24,623 nt of DNA from a virus: IMG/VR virus record IMGVR_UViG_3300017727_000153, positions 1 through 24,623 of that record. The stretch is one strand, 5' to 3'. Shown piece by piece: positions 1 through 9,838 of this stretch. The position numbers were made by a program, and so were the translations under genes. Within the stretch, counting starts at the first letter, position 1. Each line of letters opens with the position of its first letter. The notes beneath the pieces are model-generated. The model worked only from the letters and a program-made list of their open reading frames with translations, was not told where the DNA came from and did not search any database.

Positions 1-1
1 A

Positions 2-481
2 GATGCTGTATCTACCGATTTAAGATATGGTGGAAATGAAAGAAGTGTTATTGCTGGTGAGTACTATTACTTATATCCATCAGAAGCAACAAGTGTTCAA
101 AAAACACAAACTATCGATGGTATCGTACATGCAGCTAACTTAGTTCAAAAATTAATTCAGAATGTAGTATTAGTACAACCTTCAGAAACTAAATTAAGTA
201 TTTGGAATACGATTAGAGATAATAGAACTTTAATTCAAAAAGAAGTAACTGAATACATTGATTACACATTCCCATTCTTTACATATAATAGAGAAAAGTG
301 TAGAAGAGATGTTGGACACATCTTAGATGGTGTTGCAACCGATTTCTTATGGGGTGGTAATCAACGAAGTATTAAGAGTGGAGAATTTTATTACTTATTC
401 CCATCTGAAGCAACTACCGTACAAAAAGTAGAAACTATTGAGGGTATTGTATATGCTAAGAATTTAGTTAGAGATATAATT
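2..481 (+). repeat. Helical GGN repeat block 1 (two copies, first partial)
   Basis: Starts inside one copy (DAVSTDLRYGGNERS) and holds a second with its Cys at 299 (CRRDVGHILDGVATDFLWGGNQRS). Each copy continues with a YYY(L/F)xPSEAT segment and a TxxGIxxAxxL helix. Confidence 0.85.
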
Positions 482-3400
482 ACACAAAAAACATTTACTC
501 CAACAACAGCAACTTATGACCCATCAAATGGAGACTTTGTATTTACTATTTCTAAACATGGTTTAGATGTTGGGGATGAAATTTGTATAAGACCAGAATC
601 GTTTGTATTCACTTGTACAATGGATAATAATAGAACGGAACATAAATTACCATCAATTGGACAACCAGCATATAATAATAAATTAAAAGTTAAATCGGTA
701 ACCGAAGATACTATAACTGTGGATGTTGGTAAATCAGGTCCTAATGTAGAGTTCACACCTTCTTCTGCATCTTATGACCCAGCAACTGGAGAATTTGTAA
801 TCACAACTGGTAATCATAGTTTAAGTATTGGTGAGGGTATCGTATTAGATACTGGTTCATTTGCATTCACTTGTGATATGGACAATAACCAATCTGTTAA
901 ATCTTACCCTCGATTTGGAATAGACCCATTTGCAGGTCGTTCAATGATTATAACTGATGTTACTGATACAACAATGACTGTTAATGTTGGAGTATCGGCT
1001 CCGAATAAATTATTTACACCAACTGATGTTGATTACAACGCATTGAGTGGTGATATGGTTGTAACTGTTGGACAGCACGGATTAGGAGTAGGAAGAAGTG
1101 TAGTATTAGAAAACGAATCTTTTGCTTTCACTTGTGACCAAGATGGTGATACATCTGTTCACTCTTACCCAAGATTAGGTTCAGACCCATATGCGGAACA
1201 ATCAATTGTAATAAATTCAGTTGGAACTACATCCCATACTATAACTAATGCACCTTATGATGCATCTACTGGTGATGTTACTATAACAATCGCAGGACAT
1301 GGATTTAGTAATGGAGATTATATCAAACTTTCTGATAATTCTCTAACCTATACTTGTATATTAGATGGTAATAGTGTTGAGAAATCATATCCAAGACCTG
1401 GTTATGATTACCCATCTGGAAGATGGTTAGAAATTTCTAATGTAACAACTAATACTTTCGATATTAACATTGGTTCATCATCTTACACATCAGCTCATAC
1501 TTTTGTATCAGCTACAACAAATGGTTTAGAAAGACAAACTGGAACATTTACAATAAACGTTGGAGATGGTGGAAGTGCAAGTGGCTCAATACATACATTT
1601 GTATCAGCATCAATAAACGCTGTAAAACATTTACCACAATCAGTTCATACTTTTGTATCAGCTTCTAATGGAGCAGTAAAACACCTACCTCAGGCAGGTC
1701 ATACTTTTGTTAGAACTCAAAATAACTCAATAAGTGTTTTATCTCAATTAATAACTAAAACTCCATCTAAAGTTTCTAATAGTGATGGAAATATAAAAGT
1801 AACATCATTTAATTCAGTATCTTCATCAATTGCATTGAGTGGTTCATATCAAACTGAAGTTAGTGAATCATATGATATTGTAACTGGAATTATAAAAACA
1901 GGTATTGAATCATTCACACCTAAAACAGCAACTTATGACCCTGCTAATGGTGATTTCTTAATGACTGTACCTAAACATAATTTACATAGTGGTGATAGTA
2001 TCTATCTAAAACCTGAATCATTTGTATTCACTTGTGATATGGATGGAAATAGAACTGAGCACAAACTTCCATCAATTGGACAACCTGCTTATGATAATAG
2101 ATTAACAATTAAATCAACAACATCAGATACTATAACTGTAAACGTTGGTAAATCGGGTCCAAATGTAGAATACAATCCATCAACTGCATCTTATGACCCA
2201 GCAACTGGGGAATTTGTTGTAACTGTAGCAAGTCATAGTTTAAGTATTGGTGAAGGTGTAGTAATGTCACCTGAATCATTCGCATTTACTTGTGATATGG
2301 ATAACGACCAATCAGTTAAATCCTACCCAAGAGTTGGTATTGACCCGTATTCAGTACGTTCACTTCCTCTTACGGCTGTAACTGATACTACAATGACATT
2401 TAATGTAGGAGTATCAGGTCCGAATAAATATTTCACACCTGTATCTGCTTCTTACAATTCTCTAAGTGGAGATATGACTCTAACTGTTACTGAATCATTC
2501 GGATTGGGTGTTGGTAGAAGTGTGGTGTTAGAAAACGAATCATTTGCATTCACTTGTGATATGGATAGTAACGTAACTACTCATTCTTATCCAAGAAGTG
2601 GTTCTGACCCATACGCTGAGCAATCAATAAAAATCACTTCAGTTGGAACTACTTCTCATAGTGTAACCGATGCACCATATGATTCTGCAACTGGTGATGT
2701 AACTATTACAATAGCTAACCACAATTTCAATAATGGAGATTACATAAAATTAGATGATAATTCTCTAACTTATACTTGTGTATTAGATAAAAATATAACT
2801 ACAAAATCTTACCCAAGACCTAATTACGATTATCCAAGTGGAAGATGGTTAGAAATTTCAAATGTAACAACTAACACATTTGATATCAATATAGGTTCTT
2901 CACCATATGTAGGTTCACATACATTTGTATCAGCAACTACTAATGGATTGAAGAGACAAGATGGAACGTTTACAATTAATGTAGGAGATGGTGGAAGTGC
3001 TTCTGGTTCATTACATACATTCGTATCAGCATCCAATAGAGCAGTTAAACATGAACCTCAATCAGTTCATACTTTTGTATCAGCTTCCAATGGGGCATTG
3101 AAACATTTACCTCAATCAGCTCATACATTTATTAGAACTCAACGAGATTCAGTAAGTACTTTACCTATATTAACTGAAAATATTGAAGGATTAATTAAAA
3201 TTAATGATACATCTCAATTTACTTCTTCACTAAGTGGTAGTGAAGTTGAATCAGCATTTGTAACTCGTAGTGTAGGGTTTATTAATGATATTATTAGATT
3301 CGGAACCGATGATACACCATTTGCATTAGCTAAGTGGTTTGATGATACATTAGATACTCCACAACAACTAACAACTGGTTCTTATGTAACTGCTAGTGGT

Positions 3401-6400
3401 ACTTATGTAACTGATACTGAATTTGGTATTGTAAGTTCATCATTTGGAGAAATTATTAATATCATAGAAAATGGTACAGATTCATTTACTCCAACAACAG
3501 CAACTTATGACCCATCAAATGGAAACTTTGTAGTTACTATTCCAAATCATACTTTGGATATTGGAGATGAAATTTATATAAGACCAGAATCGTTTACATT
3601 TACTTGTACGATGGATGGGAACAGAACTGAACACAAATTACCTTCAGTTGGACAACCTGCTTATACTAATAAATTAGAGATAACAGCAAAAACTACTGAT
3701 ACTATAACTGTAAATGTAGGAGCATCGGATCCTGATATTGAATGGACTCCAACTAATGCAACTTATGACCCTGCTAATGGTGATTTCGTAATTACAACTG
3801 GAACTCACACATTAAGTGTTGGAGAAGGTATAGTATTAAGTACTGGTTCATTTGCATTTACTTGTGATATGGATAACAACCAATCAACTAAATCTTATCC
3901 TAGATTTGGAATTGACCCATTCGCTGGACGTTCAATGAAACTTACTTCGGTAACTTCAAATACAATGACGGTAAATGTAGGTATATCAGGTCCTAATAAA
4001 TACTTTACACCAACTACTGCATCATATGATGCTTTAAGTGGTGATATGACTCTAACTGTTACTGAATCATTTGGTTTAGGAGTAGGAAGAAGTGTAGTAT
4101 TAGAAAATGAATCTTTTGCGTTCACTTGTGACCAAGATGGAGATGCTACAACTCACTCTTATCCAAGAAGTGGTTCTGACCCATACGCTGAACAATCAAT
4201 TGTGATTACTTCGGTAGGTACAACATCGCATACTCCAACAAACGCTCCATACAACTCAGTAACAGGTGTAGTAACACTAACAATCGCCAATCACGGATTT
4301 AGTAATGGTGATTATGTTAAAGTTGCTGATAACGCATTAACTTATACTTGTGTATTAGATGATAATACAACTACTAAATCATATCCAAGACCTGGTTATG
4401 ATTACCCATCTGGAAGATGGCTAGAAATTTCTAATGTAACTACGAATACATTTAATATTAATATTGGTGCATCATCATATATAGGAGAACACAAATTTAT
4501 ATCAGCTGCAGCAAATGGTATTGAGAGACAAACTGGTACATTTACAATAAATGTAGGTGATGGTGGAAGCGCTTCAGGTTCATTACATACATTCGTATCA
4601 GCTTCAGCAAACGCTGTTAAACATGAACCTCAATCATTACATACATTTGTATCTGCATCTAAAGGAGCAGTTAAACATTTACCTCAGGCAGGTCATACTT
4701 TTGTTAGAACTGAAAATAACTCAATAAGTATTTTACCAAAATTAGTAACTAATGCTGAAAACAATATTAAAGTAACTTCAGCAAATCAGTTTACTTCTTC
4801 TATTGTAGGTTCATCAATTGAAATTAATAAAGTAAATACATCAGTTGGTATAATTGAAAATATATTACAAAATGGATTGGGTGTTAAACCAAACGTTGTT
4901 AAAAATAACTCTGATGTTGATAACTTAATTAAAGTTACTGACGCAGTTCAATTTACATCTGAATCATTTGGAGATAGATTACAACAAAGATTAATTTCAT
5001 CATCAATTGCAATTGTAACTAATATTGTTAAAAATGGAACTGGTTCATTACCAACTGTTGTTGAGTATGGAGCTCCATCAGAATCACCAACAACAATTGC
5101 AGCATATAACTTATTAAAAGAAAATATTGGATTTATTCAAAGTGAATCAATTGCTTATTTATCATCTTCTTGGTCAACTGCATCATATGATGAAAGTAAG
5201 TGTAGTAGAGATATAGGAGGAATTATAAGTGGGGCAGCTGAAGATATGTTGTATAACGCAAATTCTGCATCTATATTCAATGGTAAATTCTACTATGATT
5301 TCCCATCTCAGGCACAAGGTGCACAATTACAACAAACTTTAGATGGTATTAATTATGCTGGTAGATTAGCAGAAAGTATTGTAAGAGGATATACGTTCCA
5401 AACTGCATCCGCAGTAGTTAGTGGTTCTTATGAATTGATTAGAAATAATAGAGAATTTATTCAAAATGAAACAATTGAATTCTTATCATCTTCGTGGGAT
5501 GGATTTACTTATAATGAAATAACTTGTAAAAGAGATATTACTCATATTATAGATGCAGTTTCTACTGATTTATTATATGGTGGAAATGAAAGAAGTGTGA
5601 ATGCTGGAGATTATTATTACAGATTCCCATCAGCAGCTATTAGTGGTGGTGTACCAAATGAAAATAGACAAAAAGACCCAACTGTAACTGCTATTGATTA
5701 TGTACAAAATATAGTAACTGAAATAGTAAGTGGAGCTGTTTTCCAAACTGCATCAAATGAAGTTGAATTTGTTTATGATACAATTAGAGAAAATAGAGAA
5801 TTCTTACAAGCTGAAACTGTAGCATTCGTAAACGCTAAATATCCAAACTTTGAATACAATGAATTAAGTTGTAGTAGAGATACTGGATTCATAATTGATG
5901 CTGTTGCTACTGATTTAAGATATGGTGGAAACCAAAGAGCATTAACTGCTGGTGAATTCTATTATAGATTCCCATCTGAAGCAACTGGTAATCAATTAGA
6001 TGAAACTACTGATGCATTAATCTATACTAAAGATTTAATTGAAAAATTAGTTAACAAAGAAACATTATTTGTTCAAACAGGAAGTTTGAATACTGATAAT
6101 GGAATTAAAGTAACTTCATTCTCACCAGCAACTGGTAGTAGTATAACTGATGTTACTATTTTTAACACAATTTCATCTTCATTCGCAATTGTATCAGATG
6201 CAATAGCTAATGGAAAAGCAGATTCAACTCCAACTAACGCAACTTATGACCCATCAAATGGTGAGTTTGTATTAACAATTGAAAGTCATTCTTATACTGA
6301 GGGTGAGGGTATATACTTATCACCTGAATCGTTCACATTTACTTGTGATATGGATAACAACAAAACTGAAGATAAATTACCTTCAGTTGGACAACCTGCT

Positions 6401-9400
6401 TACAATAATGAATTAGAAATTCTTTCAAAAACCAATAATACTATAACTGTTAACGTAGGAGCGTCTGGACCTAATGTAGAATTTAATCCAACAACTGCAT
6501 CTTATGACCCAGCAACGGGTGAATTCGTAATGACTGTTGAAAGTCATAGTTTAAGTATTGGTGAAGGTATCATTTTAGATATTGAATCATTTGCTTTCAC
6601 TTGTGATATGGATAATAATCAATCAGTTAAATCATATCCAAGAGTTGGTATTGACCCATTCGCTGGACGTTCAATGAAGATAACGGATATTACTGATACT
6701 ACAATGACTGTAAATGTTGGTATTTCGGGTCCAAATAAATTCTTTACACCATCGGATGTTGATTACAACGCATTAAGTGGTGATATGATTGTAACTGTTG
6801 GACAGCATGGTATAGGTGTTGGTAGAAGTGTAGTATTAGAAAATGAATCATTCGCATTTACTTGTGACCAAGATGGTGATACATCTGTTCATTCTTATCC
6901 AAGAAGTGGTTCTGACCCATACGCTGAACAATCAATAGTTATTACTTCAGTTGGAACTACATCACATACTGTAACTGATGCTCCTTATAACGCATCAACT
7001 GGTGATGTTACTATAACAATAGCTAATCATAATTTTAGTAATGGTGATTATATCAAATTAGATAATAATTCTCTAACTTATACTTGTGTATTGGATGGTG
7101 ATACTGTTGAAAAATCATATCCAAGAGCTGGAATAGATTATCCAAATGGAAGATGGTTAGAAATTTCTAATGTAACTACAAATACGTTTGATATAAACAT
7201 AGGTTCTTCCTCATATACAAACACACATACATTTGTATCGGCTACAAATGATGGATTAGAAAGACAAACTGGTACATTTACAATAAATGTAGGAGATGGT
7301 GGAAGTGCTTCTGGTTCGGTACACACATTTGTATCTGCATCAACAAACGCTGTAAAACATCTACCTCAATCAGTTCACACATTCGTATCAGCATCAAATG
7401 GAGCAATTAAACATTTACCACAATCAGTTCACACATTTGTTAGAACTGAGCAAAATTCAGTAAGTGTTGTTCAACCTGCATTTGAATATGGTTCATTATT
7501 AACTGGTTCTGATATTCTAACTACATATGGATTGATTACTGAAAGTGTACCATTTATACAAAATGAAGTTGTAGAATATATTTCTTCTTCGTGGATAGGA
7601 TTTGATTATGATGATGTTAAGTGTAGAAGAGATGTTGGATTTATTGTAAATGGTGTAGCAGAAGATTTAAGATATGGAATCGTATCTCAATCAGTAGTAA
7701 ACGCTAAGTTCTACTATCAATTCCCATCTGAAGCTAATGGAACTGGTTCTCAAGCTCAACAAACTATTGATGGTATCAATTACGCATCACAATTAACTGA
7801 ACAAATCGTTAAAGGTGTAACATTTGATTTCCCATCAGCTCAAATATCAGCATCAGTTGAATTAATTAGAAATAATAGAGAGTTTATTCAATCTGAATCA
7901 ATTTCTTACCTAAGTTCTTCTTGGGAAGGGTTTGATTATGTAGAAGCAACTTGTATGAGAGATGTTGGACATATTTTAGATGCAGTATCTACTGATTTAC
8001 TTTATGGTGGTAACCAAAGAAGTAAGATTGCAGGAGAATACTACTACAAATATCCTTCATCAGCAACATCAACTCAATTAGAACCAACTACAACGGGTAT
8101 TAAGTACGCGGGTGATGTGGCAAGTAAATTAGTACAAAACGAAATATTCGTAACGGCATCGGCTGAGAGATTAGCTGGAAATAAAGTTCTTTTAGATAAT
8201 AAAGAATTTATTCAGAATGAAGTAATCGCTTACATCTCATCTTCTTGGAGTACATTTGATTACAATGAAGATAAATGTAAGAGAGATACTGGATATATCT
8301 TAAATGGTGTAGCAACGGATTTCTTATATGGTGGAAATGAAAGAGGTAGAGTAAATGGTGAGTACTATTACTTATACCCATCAGATGCAACTGTTAATTA
8401 CCAAACTAATCCAAACGGACAATTAAATCAAACAATTGATGGAATTAACTACTCTGCTAGATTGGCTGAAAAAGTATTAGAAAATACAATATTCGTTTCA
8501 CCAACATCTGAAGTATCTGCATCGGCTGAATTACTAAGAAACAATAGAAGTTTCGTACAAAATGAAACTATCGAATTTATATCATCTTCTTGGAGTAATG
8601 TAACTTACAACGAAGATAAATGTAGAAGAGATACTGGATATATAATTGATGCAGCTGTAACTGATTTAGTTTACGGTGGAAATGAAAGAAGTAGAGTAGC
8701 TGGATTATACTATTGGAGATACCCATCAAGAGCAACTAAGGGTGGTACTCCATCAGAAGCTAATCAGTTAGACCCAACAATTGATGGAATTAGATTTGCT
8801 AATGGAACTTCACAAAATGTAGTTCAAAACTTAGAATACATAAATCCATCAGCTGAAATTAAAAATGGTGTTCAGTTATTAAGAGATAACACAACATTTA
8901 TACAAAAAGAAACAATCGCTTATCTAAGTTCGTCTTGGAGTGAGTTTGAATACAACGAAGTTAGTTGTAGTAGAGATTTAGGATACATCATAGATGCAGT
9001 AGCAACTGATTTAACATATGGTGGTAATGCTAGAGCAGTACAAGCAGGTACATTCTACTACTATATTCCTTCAATCGCAACTACGGAACAAAAACCACAA
9101 ACAACTGATGGTATTGATTTCTCAAAAGGGTTGGCTGAAAAGATAATCAAACAACAACAATTAGTATTCCCATTCTTATTAAATAAAAATGGAGCTAATG
9201 CACTTAGAGCGGAGAAAAAAGTATTACAAGGTAAGGCAATATCGTACACAAATGCGGCATTCCCTACTTTTGATTACAATGAAGAAAAATGTTATAGAGA
9301 TACTGGATTTATTTTAGATGCTATCGCAACTGATATCATCTATGGTGGTAATGAGAGAAGTATCAGAGCGGCTGAATCGTATTACAATGGAGTGTATGGA

Positions 9401-9796
9401 AGTGCAGCTGTTGTTATTAACGAACAAAAGAAAGAAACTGCAGAAACTAATAGATATTTAAGAACTCAATTCCAATTCGCTGCTAGACAAGCGCCTGTTG
9501 AAGAGTTTGGTTCTTTAATTATTACAACTGGACATGATTTCTCTTACGCTGGTGCTGGTGTAACTTATAAAGCATTACCTCCTAACCAAGGTGGTGATGG
9601 TGTACCTGATCCTGATAAGGAAATTACTGAAATTGGTGGAGGTAGAGTATTCTTTACTTCTGGTAACGAACTTGGTGACTTTAGAATTGGTGGAGGTCTT
9701 GTTATTAAACAAGCTTCTGGTACATTAGAGGGTAGAACATTCTCTAAATCGTTATTCTCACTTGTAACACCATTCTCATTAGCACTGCAGGATTAA
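2..9796 (+). CDS. Giant modular virion structural protein, 5' end outside window
   Basis: The frame is open from base 2 to the TAA at 9794-9796, giving 3264 residues with the true start upstream. An ATG at 620 lies inside a conserved repeat and is not the start. Counting from base 2, helical repeats occupy residues 1-163, about 1700-2020 and 2500-3150 (signature CxRDxGxIIDAVATDLxYGGNERS). Four beta-rich units of about 420 residues occupy 164-583, 637-1057, 1161-1581 and 2075-2490. Linkers carry a recurring IKVT...SSS...IVxxIIxNG segment. Residues 3151-3264 form a C-terminal segment (GHDFSYAGAGVTYKALP, GGRVF, GDFRIGGG, EGRTFSKSLFSLVTP) that I recall from very large virion proteins of T4-like cyanophages and their relatives. 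No signal peptide or membrane segment is seen. Inferred role: baseplate or tail-periphery structural or fibre protein. The family match rests on recall, not a search. Confidence 0.85.
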   Translation, partial: DAVSTDLRYGGNERSVIAGEYYYLYPSEATSVQKTQTIDGIVHAANLVQKLIQNVVLVQPSETKLSIWNTIRDNRTLIQKEVTEYIDYTFPFFTYNREKCRRDVGHILDGVATDFLWGGNQRSIKSGEFYYLFPSEATTVQKVETIEGIVYAKNLVRDIITQKTFTPTTATYDPSNGDFVFTISKHGLDVGDEICIRPESFVFTCTMDNNRTEHKLPSIGQPAYNNKLKVKSVTEDTITVDVGKSGPNVEFTPSSASYDPATGEFVITTGNHSLSIGEGIVLDTGSFAFTCDMDNNQSVKSYPRFGIDPFAGRSMIITDVTDTTMTVNVGVSAPNKLFTPTDVDYNALSGDMVVTVGQHGLGVGRSVVLENESFAFTCDQDGDTSVHSYPRLGSDPYAEQSIVINSVGTTSHTITNAPYDASTGDVTITIAGHGFSNGDYIKLSDNSLTYTCILDGNSVEKSYPRPGYDYPSGRWLEISNVTTNTFDINIGSSSYTSAHTFVSATTNGLERQTGTFTINVGDGGSASGSIHTFVSASINAVKHLPQSVHTFVSASNGAVKHLPQAGHTFVRTQNNSISVLSQLITKTPSKVSNSDGNIKVTSFNSVSSSIALSGSYQTEVSESYDIVTGIIKTGIESFTPKTATYDPANGDFLMTVPKHNLHSGDSIYLKPESFVFTCDMDGNRTEHKLPSIGQPAYDNRLTIKSTTSDTITVNVGKSGPNVEYNPSTASYDPATGEFVVTVASHSLSIGEGVVMSPESFAFTCDMDNDQSVKSYPRVGIDPYSVRSLPLTAVTDTTMTFNVGVSGPNKYFTPVSASYNSLSGDMTLTVTESFGLGVGRSVVLENESFAFTCDMDSNVTTHSYPRSGSDPYAEQSIKITSVGTTSHSVTDAPYDSATGDVTITIANHNFNNGDYIKLDDNSLTYTCVLDKNITTKSYPRPNYDYPSGRWLEISNVTTNTFDINIGSSPYVGSHTFVSATTNGLKRQDGTFTINVGDGGSASGSLHTFVSASNRAVKHEPQSVHTFVSASNGALKHLPQSAHTFIRTQRDSVSTLPILTENIEGLIKINDTSQFTSSLSGSEVESAFVTRSVGFINDIIRFGTDDTPFALAKWFDDTLDTPQQLTTGSYVTASGTYVTDTEFGIVSSSFGEIINIIENGTDSFTPTTATYDPSNGNFVVTIPNHTLDIGDEIYIRPESFTFTCTMDGNRTEHKLPSVGQPAYTNKLEITAKTTDTITVNVGASDPDIEWTPTNATYDPANGDFVITTGTHTLSVGEGIVLSTGSFAFTCDMDNNQSTKSYPRFGIDPFAGRSMKLTSVTSNTMTVNVGISGPNKYFTPTTASYDALSGDMTLTVTESFGLGVGRSVVLENESFAFTCDQDGDATTHSYPRSGSDPYAEQSIVITSVGTTSHTPTNAPYNSVTGVVTLTIANHGFSNGDYVKVADNALTYTCVLDDNTTTKSYPRPGYDYPSGRWLEISNVTTNTFNINIGASSYIGEHKFISAAANGIERQTGTFTINVGDGGSASGSLHTFVSASANAVKHEPQSLHTFVSASKGAVKHLPQAGHTFVRTENNSISILPKLVTNAENNIKVTSANQFTSSIVGSSIEINKVNTSVGIIENILQNGLGVKPNVVKNNSDVDNLIKVTDAVQFTSESFGDRLQQRLISSSIAIVTNIVKNGTGSLPTVVEYGAPSESPTTIAAYNLLKENIGFIQSESIAYLSSSWSTASYDESKCSRDIGGIISGAAEDMLYNANSASIFNGKFYYDFPSQAQGAQLQQTLDGINYAGRLAESIVRGYTFQTASAVVSGSYELIRNNREFIQNETIEFLSSSWDGFTYNEITCKRDITHIIDAVSTDLLYGGNERSVNAGDYYYRFPSAAISGGVPNENRQKDPTVTAIDYVQNIVTEIVSGAVFQTASNEVEFVYDTIRENREFLQAETVAFVNAKYPNFEYNELSCSRDTGFIIDAVATDLRYGGNQRALTAGEFYYRFPSEATGNQLDETTDALIYTKDLIEKLVNKETLFVQTGSLNTDNGIKVTSFSPATGSSITDVTIFNTISSSFAIVSDAIANGKADSTPTNATYDPSNGEFVLTIESHSYTEGEGIYLSPESFTFTCDMDNNKTEDKLPSVGQPAYNNELEILSKTNNTITVNVGASGPNVEFNPTTASYDPATGEFVMTVESHSLSIGEGIILDIESFAFTCDMDNNQSVKSYPRVGIDPFAGRSMKITDITDTTMTVNVGISGPNKFFTPSDVDYNALSGDMIVTVGQHGIGVGRSVVLENESFAFTCDQDGDTSVHSYPRSGSDPYAEQSIVITSVGTTSHTVTDAPYNASTGDVTITIANHNFSNGDYIKLDNNSLTYTCVLDGDTVEKSYPRAGIDYPNGRWLEISNVTTNTFDINIGSSSYTNTHTFVSATNDGLERQTGTFTINVGDGGSASGSVHTFVSASTNAVKHLPQSVHTFVSASNGAIKHLPQSVHTFVRTEQNSVSVVQPAFEYGSLLTGSDILTTYGLITESVPFIQNEVVEYISSSWIGFDYDDVKCRRDVGFIVNGVAEDLRYGIVSQSVVNAKFYYQFPSEANGTGSQAQQTIDGINYASQLTEQIVKGVTFDFPSAQISASVELIRNNREFIQSESISYLSSSWEGFDYVEATCMRDVGHILDAVSTDLLYGGNQRSKIAGEYYYKYPSSATSTQLEPTTTGIKYAGDVASKLVQNEIFVTASAERLAGNKVLLDNKEFIQNEVIAYISSSWSTFDYNEDKCKRDTGYILNGVATDFLYGGNERGRVNGEYYYLYPSDATVNYQTNPNGQLNQTIDGINYSARLAEKVLENTIFVSPTSEVSASAELLRNNRSFVQNETIEFISSSWSNVTYNEDKCRRDTGYIIDAAVTDLVYGGNERSRVAGLYYWRYPSRATKGGTPSEANQLDPTIDGIRFANGTSQNVVQNLEYINPSAEIKNGVQLLRDNTTFIQKETIAYLSSSWSEFEYNEVSCSRDLGYIIDAVATDLTYGGNARAVQAGTFYYYIPSIATTEQKPQTTDGIDFSKGLAEKIIKQQQLVFPFLLNKNGANALRAEKKVLQGKAISYTNAAFPTFDYNEEKCYRDTGFILDAIATDIIYGGNERSIRAAESYYNGVYGSAAVVINEQKKETAETNRYLRTQFQFAARQAPVEEFGSLIITTGHDFSYAGAGVTYKALPPNQGGDGVPDPDKEITEIGGGRVFFTSGNELGDFRIGGGLVIKQASGTLEGRTFSKSLFSLVTPFSLALQD
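491..1750 (+). repeat. Beta mega-unit copy 1 (420 aa)
   Basis: Begins TFTPTTATYDPSNG and ends with HTFVRT...SVLSQL. It contains four sub-repeats, each with (F/Y)TCxxDxN: FTCTMDNN, FTCDMDNN, FTCDQDGD and YTCILDGN. The first is followed by HKLPSIGQPAY and the others by SYPR. A tail of HTFVSA repeats about 18 residues apart (HTFVSASxxAVKHLPQ) closes the unit. Confidence 0.9.
1910..3172 (+). repeat. Beta mega-unit copy 2 (421 aa)
   Basis: Same order of four sub-repeats (FTCDMDGN, FTCDMDND, FTCDMDSN, YTCVLDKN) and the same HTFVSA tail as copy 1, ending HTFIRT...STLPIL. It is reached after a linker of about 53 residues containing IKVTSF. Confidence 0.9.
3482..4744 (+). repeat. Beta mega-unit copy 3 (421 aa)
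   Basis: Starts SFTPTTATYDPSNGNF. Sub-repeat loops are FTCTMDGN, FTCDMDNN, FTCDQDGD and YTCVLDDN. Ends HTFVRTENNSISILPKL. It has the same length as copy 2 and is followed by two IKVT linker segments before a helical block. Confidence 0.9.
5090..6070 (+). repeat. Helical GGN repeat block 2 (three copies)
   Basis: Signature cysteines lie at 5201, 5525 and 5870, spaced 324 and 345 bases. Motifs are CSRDIGGIISGAAEDMLYNANS (GGN lost), CKRDITHIIDAVSTDLLYGGNERS and CSRDTGFIIDAVATDLRYGGNQRA. The pattern Fxxx(E/A)xxxxxxSSW before the Cys recurs in the first two copies. Confidence 0.85.
6224..7471 (+). repeat. Beta mega-unit copy 4 (416 aa)
   Basis: Starts STPTNATYDPSNGEF. Loops are FTCDMDNN (followed by KTEDKLPS), FTCDMDNN, FTCDQDGD and YTCVLDGD. 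Ends HTFVRTEQNSVSVV. It is separated from copy 3 by three helical repeats. Confidence 0.9.
7490..9451 (+). repeat. Helical GGN repeat block 3 (six copies)
   Basis: Signature cysteines lie at 7622, 7952, 8276, 8621, 8966 and 9290, spaced 330, 324, 345, 345 and 324 bases (108-115 residues). Each copy has (F/I)xQxExxxxxSSWxxxxYNExxCxRD(T/V/L)G followed by the (D/N)(A/G)VATDLxYGGNxR helix. The first copy has YGIVSQS in place of YGGNxRS. Confidence 0.88.
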
Positions 9797-9823
9797 TAAA
9801 AAAAGTGAATAAAAATAAAAGAA

Positions 9824-9833
9824 ATATTTATAT
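9824..9833. promoter_or_regulatory. ATATTTATAT element in the 42-base gap
   Basis: The 42-base gap before the 9839 gene contains ATATTTATAT. The same decamer occurs at 22903-22912, in the only other gap over 40 bases. Its reverse complement contains TATAAATA, the T4 late promoter core, but that would face away from the genes. AGG at 9834-9836 sits too close to the ATG to be a strong ribosome site. Function is unproven. Confidence 0.25.
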
Positions 9834-9838
9834 AGGAT

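Noticed and set aside
620-622. ATG at 620 as the start of the giant gene
   Set aside because: The same frame is open back to base 2 and encodes the front of mega-unit 1 and two helical repeats, so the ATG is an internal Met in FTCTMDNN.
9797-9820. A-run after the giant gene as a terminator or frameshift site
   Set aside because: There is no stem before it, and the A-run lies after the stop codon, so neither role is supported.
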